A stretch of DNA of 9,183 nt, from the NCBI GenBank assembly GCA_945788655.1, contig CALZMV010000047.1:1-9183 (forward strand), in the 5' to 3' direction. A program made the translations under genes and the position numbers. The notes beneath the pieces are model-generated. The model worked only from the letters and a program-made list of their open reading frames with translations. It had not been told where the DNA came from and did no database searches. How positions within the stretch are numbered: position 1 is the stretch's first letter; each line of letters starts with the position of its first letter. This DNA is from an uncultured Clostridia bacterium. GTDB lineage: Bacteria; Bacillota; Clostridia; Peptostreptococcales; Anaerovoracaceae. Shown here in pieces: positions 5,918-9,183 of the stretch.

Positions 5918-8092
5918 CTATAGCTTCATCGTCAAGCCGACTTTCATCTTTTCCTTGTCGATTGAAATAATTTTTACCTTAACGGTATCTCCAACGGACA
6001 CAACATCCATTGGGTGCTTTATATATTTATCGCTCATCTGCGAAATATGCACAAGCCCATCATTCTTAACACCTATGTCCACAAAGGCTCCGAAGTCTAC
6101 AACATTTCTAACGGTGCCTGTCATTTCCATGTCAATTTTTAAATCGTCAAAACTCTTAACGTCGTTTCTGAAAACTACAGGAGGTGCGTCTTCTCTAGGG
6201 TCTCTGGCAGGTTTTTTCATTTCTTCAACAATATCTGCCAGTGTCATTTCTCCTACGCCCAGTTCTTCTGCCATCTGTCCGATAGCCTTCGAAAGGTTCT
6301 TGGTCTTGTATTCGTTCTTTATCTTTTCTTCAATAGTCTTATCTCCGCCTGCTCTGATAGTTTCAGGATCTACACCCAGTTTTTCCATCATGGCAGATGC
6401 TGCCCCATATGACTCAGGATGTACTGAGGTTGCATCTAGTGGATTTTTGCCGTCTGCAATTCTAAGGAAGCCTGCACACTGGTTAAATGCCTTTTCACCC
6501 AGTTTAGAAACCTTCATTAGCTGTTTTCTGTCAGTAAACTTGCCGTTTTCTTCTCTATAGTTAACAATATTCTTGGCAATACCCATGTTTATACCTGCAA
6601 TGTATGAAAGCAGGGATGGTGATGCAGTATTCAGGTCAACTCCTACTCGGTTTACACAGTCCTCTACCACATTTGTTAAGGCCCCTTCGAGAAGCTTCTG
6701 GTTAATATCATGCTGATACTGACCCACACCTATGCTCTTTGGATCGATTTTAACAAGCTCCGCAAGAGGGTCCTGAAGTCTTCTGCCAAGGGACATTGCG
6801 CCTCTTGTTGTTACATCAAGATCAGGATATTCTTCTGTTGCAAGCTTTGATGCAGAGTAAACAGATGCACCTGCTTCATTTACAATGGTATACTGGATGT
6901 CATAACCGTTTTTCTTGATGAAATTTGCTACAACTTCTTCAGTTTCCCTTGAAGCTGTTCCGTTTCCTATAGCGATGATTTCAACACCGAACTTTTCAAC
7001 CATTTTCTTTAGAACTGCTTCAGTTCCGGCAATATCATTCTTCGGTTCAGTAGGATAAATTGTTGTATATGCTCTCAGCTTACCTGTCTCTTCAAGAACT
7101 GCAACCTTGCAGCCAGTTCTGTATCCCGGGTCGATGCTGAGCACCTTCTTGCCTTTAACCGGAGGAGCCATCAGTAGGCTTTCTGTATTCTTTGCAAAAA
7201 TTTTAACCGCTTCAGCCTCTGCTCTCTCCGTGAGAAGGTTTCTCATTTCTCTTTCTATGGAAGGAGCCATAAGTCTCTTATATGCGTCAGCAATTGTGTC
7301 CTGAAGGCATGGATAGAAAATTGATTTTTCGCTTCTTATTACCGATTTTGCAATCAATTCATGAATCTCATCCACATTTACGAGAACTTTGACTTTGAGT
7401 TTCTTTTCTTTTTCACCTCTGTTGATAGCAAGAACTCTATGGTTAGGAATTTTAGAAAGAGCTTCGCTTCTGTCATAATACATTTCGTATACGGTTTTTT
7501 CTTCAGGGTCTGTTGCTTCAGTCTGAATAGTTCCGGATGCAAAGGTCTTCTCTCTCACTTCCTTAGTGATTTCAGGGTCATCTGCAATCATTTCAGCTAT
7601 AATGTCAAGGGCACCCTTAAGAGCTTCTTCTGCAGTTTCAACTTCCTTTTCAGGATTAATAAAGGCTGCCGCCTCCTCTAAAATATCTCCCTCGGTCTTT
7701 GCCTGAGCATAGATAATCATGGCAAGAGGTTCAAGACCCTTTTCCTTTGCTTTGGATGCCCTTGTGGCCTTCTTCTGCTTAAAAGGCTTGTATAAGTCTT
7801 CTACTCTCTGAAGTACTTCCGCCTTTTGAATTTCCTGCTTCAGTTCTTCTGTGAGCTTACCCTGTTCGTCAATAAGCCTTATTACCTCTTCTTTTCTTTC
7901 CTCAAGGTTTCTAAGATATTTTAATCTTTCATCCAAGTCTCTCAAGGTTACATCGCTTAAACCGCCTGTCACTTCCTTTCTGTAACGGGCGATAAAAGGA
8001 ATAGTGTTCCCCTCATCTATCAGTTCAACCGTATGCTCAACCTGCATTGTCTTAATCTTAAATTCTGCCGCTAATTTCTGTATTATATCCAT
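5918..8092 (-). CDS. tex: Tex, S1 RNA-binding transcription accessory protein
   Basis: This 724-residue protein is a full-length Tex (YhgF/YdcI family), a cytoplasmic nucleic-acid-binding protein related to eukaryotic Spt6 and linked to transcription. The N-terminal helical region begins MDIIQKLAAEF and contains the hallmark 'NTIPFIARYRKEVTGGL' (about 29-45). An RNase H-like YqgF domain starts with VLSIDPGYRTGCK (Asp321). Helix-hairpin-helix segments follow at roughly 485-560 ('LLSYIAGINMGIAKNIV', 'KLGEKAFNQCAGFL'). The C-terminal S1 domain spans about 653-724 (GTVRNVVDFGAFVDIG, DGLVHISQMSD). Length agrees with Bacillota homologues of about 720 residues. The ATG lies 8 nt after prfB, and its AAGGA ribosome binding site overlaps the prfB stop codon, so the two are probably translationally coupled. 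No frameshift or truncation is seen. Confidence 0.97.
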   Translation of the reverse strand: MDIIQKLAAEFKIKTMQVEHTVELIDEGNTIPFIARYRKEVTGGLSDVTLRDLDERLKYLRNLEERKEEVIRLIDEQGKLTEELKQEIQKAEVLQRVEDLYKPFKQKKATRASKAKEKGLEPLAMIIYAQAKTEGDILEEAAAFINPEKEVETAEEALKGALDIIAEMIADDPEITKEVREKTFASGTIQTEATDPEEKTVYEMYYDRSEALSKIPNHRVLAINRGEKEKKLKVKVLVNVDEIHELIAKSVIRSEKSIFYPCLQDTIADAYKRLMAPSIEREMRNLLTERAEAEAVKIFAKNTESLLMAPPVKGKKVLSIDPGYRTGCKVAVLEETGKLRAYTTIYPTEPKNDIAGTEAVLKKMVEKFGVEIIAIGNGTASRETEEVVANFIKKNGYDIQYTIVNEAGASVYSASKLATEEYPDLDVTTRGAMSLGRRLQDPLAELVKIDPKSIGVGQYQHDINQKLLEGALTNVVEDCVNRVGVDLNTASPSLLSYIAGINMGIAKNIVNYREENGKFTDRKQLMKVSKLGEKAFNQCAGFLRIADGKNPLDATSVHPESYGAASAMMEKLGVDPETIRAGGDKTIEEKIKNEYKTKNLSKAIGQMAEELGVGEMTLADIVEEMKKPARDPREDAPPVVFRNDVKSFDDLKIDMEMTGTVRNVVDFGAFVDIGVKNDGLVHISQMSDKYIKHPMDVVSVGDTVKVKIISIDKEKMKVGLTMKL

Positions 8093-8097
8093 TCTTG

Positions 8098-8103
8098 TCC
8101 TTA
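8098..8103 (-). promoter_or_regulatory. Ribosome binding site of tex overlapping the prfB stop
   Basis: Minus-strand TAAGGA combines the prfB TAA stop (8103-8101) with an AAGGA Shine-Dalgarno core, 5 nt before the tex ATG at 8092. Ribosomes ending prfB would stop on the site that starts tex. Confidence 0.8.
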
Positions 8104-9183
8104 CTCTTTCTGTTTTAGTTTTTCGTTGATAAAATAGTCCAAATCGCCATCCATTACAGCTCCTACATTGGCTGTCTCGGCCCCTGTTCTATGGTCTTTT
8201 ACCATGGTATATGGCTGGAAAACATAGGATCTTATCTGCGATCCCCATGTATTCATTGAATAATCGCCTTTAATTTCCTTAATATTGTCCTTATGTTCCT
8301 GCTCCTTAAGTTCGGCCAGCTTTGACATGAGAATCTTCATTGCGGTTTCCTTATTCTGATGCTGGCTTCTTTCATTCTGACAGGTAACTACAATATTTGT
8401 AGGAAGATGGGTGATTCTTATTGCCGAATCGGTTTTGTTTACATGCTGCCCGCCGGCGCCGCTTGAGCGATAAGTATCTATTCTAAGGTCTTCCATATCT
8501 ATTTCTACGGAAAGGTCTTCCTCAATCTCAGGTACCACTTCAAGCTGTGCAAAGGATGTCTGCCTCTTGCCCGCCGCATTGAAAGGCGAAATTCTCACCA
8601 ATCTATGCACACCCTTCTCGTTTTTGAGGTATCCGTAAGCGTTTTCACCTTCAACAATCAGCGTTGCGCTCTTTATTCCTGCTTCAGTGTCATCCTGAAG
8701 ATCTATCATTCTGACGGAATACCCCTTCTTATCGCACCATCTGGTGTACATTCTAAGAAGCATGGATGCCCAGTCCATGGCATCTACTCCTCCTGTACCG
8801 GCATGAATAGACACAATTGCACCGCAATTGTCGTATTTACCGTTGAGAAGTGTCTTTATTCTCAGAGCCTCCAGATCGTCCTTCAATGCATCAAACATAT
8901 CTAGAATCTCTTCCGCCAAACCTTCATCCTCTTCCATTTCAGCAAGCTCAATCAGCTCTTCTATATCGGAAATAGTCGATTCCAAAGAAGTATGACCATC
9001 GATAGTATCCTCCATGGCCTTCTTATCTTTCATAACCTTCTGTGCATACTCTATGTTATTCCAAAAATCTTCCTGTTCTATTTCTTTGTTTGTCCTGTGC
9101 AGTTCCTCTTTTAGCCTTGCCAGGTCAAAGAGATTCACCGACTTCCATCAGAATAGCCTTCAAGGCAGGTAATTCAAGTTTAA
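8101..9183 (-). CDS. prfB: Peptide chain release factor 2, 5'-truncated, with programmed +1 frameshift
   Basis: RF2 recognises UGA and UAA in the ribosomal A site and releases the finished peptide. The main frame (9126-8101) encodes 341 residues from the shift site to the stop. It contains the RF2-specific anticodon tripeptide SPF (8589-8581, in VRISPFNAAGKRQTSF) and the catalytic GGQ (8454-8446, in SSGAGGQHVNKTDS). SPF rather than PxT separates it from RF1. The first part is in another frame: 9183-9128 reads KLELPALKAILMEVGESL, then TGA at 9127-9125. Skipping one T gives GAC and continues DLARLKEEL. These 18 residues match the expected RF2 N-terminal helix. The true start lies a few codons beyond the window edge. 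An apparent GTG start at 9138 in the main frame is an artefact of the shift. The gene heads the visible minus-strand cluster and is followed 8 nt later by tex. Confidence 0.96.
9124..9130 (-). promoter_or_regulatory. prfB +1 programmed frameshift (recoding) site
   Basis: Minus-strand CTTTGAC is the standard RF2 recoding heptamer: Leu codon CTT (9130-9128), in-frame TGA (9127-9125), then C. When RF2 is scarce the ribosome pauses at UGA, slips one base and reads GAC. When RF2 is plentiful it terminates. This is an established autoregulatory loop in many bacteria. Upstream the sequence reads GTCGGTGAATCT, so the Shine-Dalgarno-like GGTGA lies farther from CTT than the AGGGGG of E. coli, and is weaker. 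Confidence 0.93.

Noticed and set aside
5955..6560. 201-codon open frame on the plus strand opposite tex
   Set aside because: It lies wholly inside a well-supported Tex coding region, has a Ser/Thr/Phe-rich translation typical of an antisense shadow, and has no family resemblance.
8605..8904. 99-codon plus-strand open frame opposite prfB
   Set aside because: Antisense shadow across conserved RF2 sequence, with no recognisable protein features.
9124..9138. GTG at 9138 as the true start of prfB
   Set aside because: The CTTTGAC recoding site and the well-matched RF2 N-terminal helix in the other frame show that the gene continues upstream past the window edge.
1..9183. Mobile elements, CRISPR arrays, tRNA or rRNA genes, riboswitches, or a novel multi-gene defence system
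   Set aside because: Reading both strands showed no terminal inverted repeats, regularly spaced repeats, transposase or integrase motifs, or structured-RNA signatures. The genes are ordinary chromosomal families.

Overview
The window looks like chromosomal DNA of a Gram-positive, moderately AT-rich bacterium of the Bacillota, most likely class Clostridia. This is inferred from strong GGAGG-type ribosome binding sites, an AddAB-type nuclease subunit with an iron-sulfur cluster signature, a 724-residue Tex protein and a release factor 2 gene with a CUU-UGA-C recoding site. No genus can be named from the sequence alone.

Layout. (1) Positions 1-173, minus strand: the start of a small HPt (histidine phosphotransfer) protein, cut by the window edge just before its expected phospho-histidine. 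(2) Positions 174-317: a divergent promoter region serving the HPt gene and ansA. (3) Positions 318-1334, plus strand: ansA, a cytoplasmic type I L-asparaginase, ending in a hairpin followed by a T-tract. (4) Positions 1352-9183, minus strand: five genes head to tail. In transcription order they are prfB (release factor 2, 5' end outside the window), tex (S1-domain transcription accessory protein), a HAD phosphatase of the PpaX/phosphoglycolate phosphatase type, addB (helicase-nuclease subunit B) and a GNAT acetyltransferase. Gaps between them are 8, 39, 26 and 13 nt, with no terminator or clear promoter seen inside, so they are probably one transcript started upstream of prfB. No stretch over 300 bases lacks a gene.

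How the genes fit together. The minus-strand cluster is housekeeping: translation termination, RNA/transcription-associated Tex, metabolite phosphate cleanup, double-strand-break repair, and one acetyltransferase of unknown substrate. ansA is a separate catabolic gene that converges on this cluster.

I see no mobile element, CRISPR array, RNA gene, toxin-antitoxin or defence cluster, and no convincing undescribed system. The points worth a second look are the +1 frameshift in prfB with an unusual stimulator context, an AddB that has lost its N-terminal P-loop but kept its nuclease and Fe-S residues, addB followed by an acetyltransferase instead of addA, and an L-asparaginase I lacking an arginine linked to allosteric control in E. 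coli.
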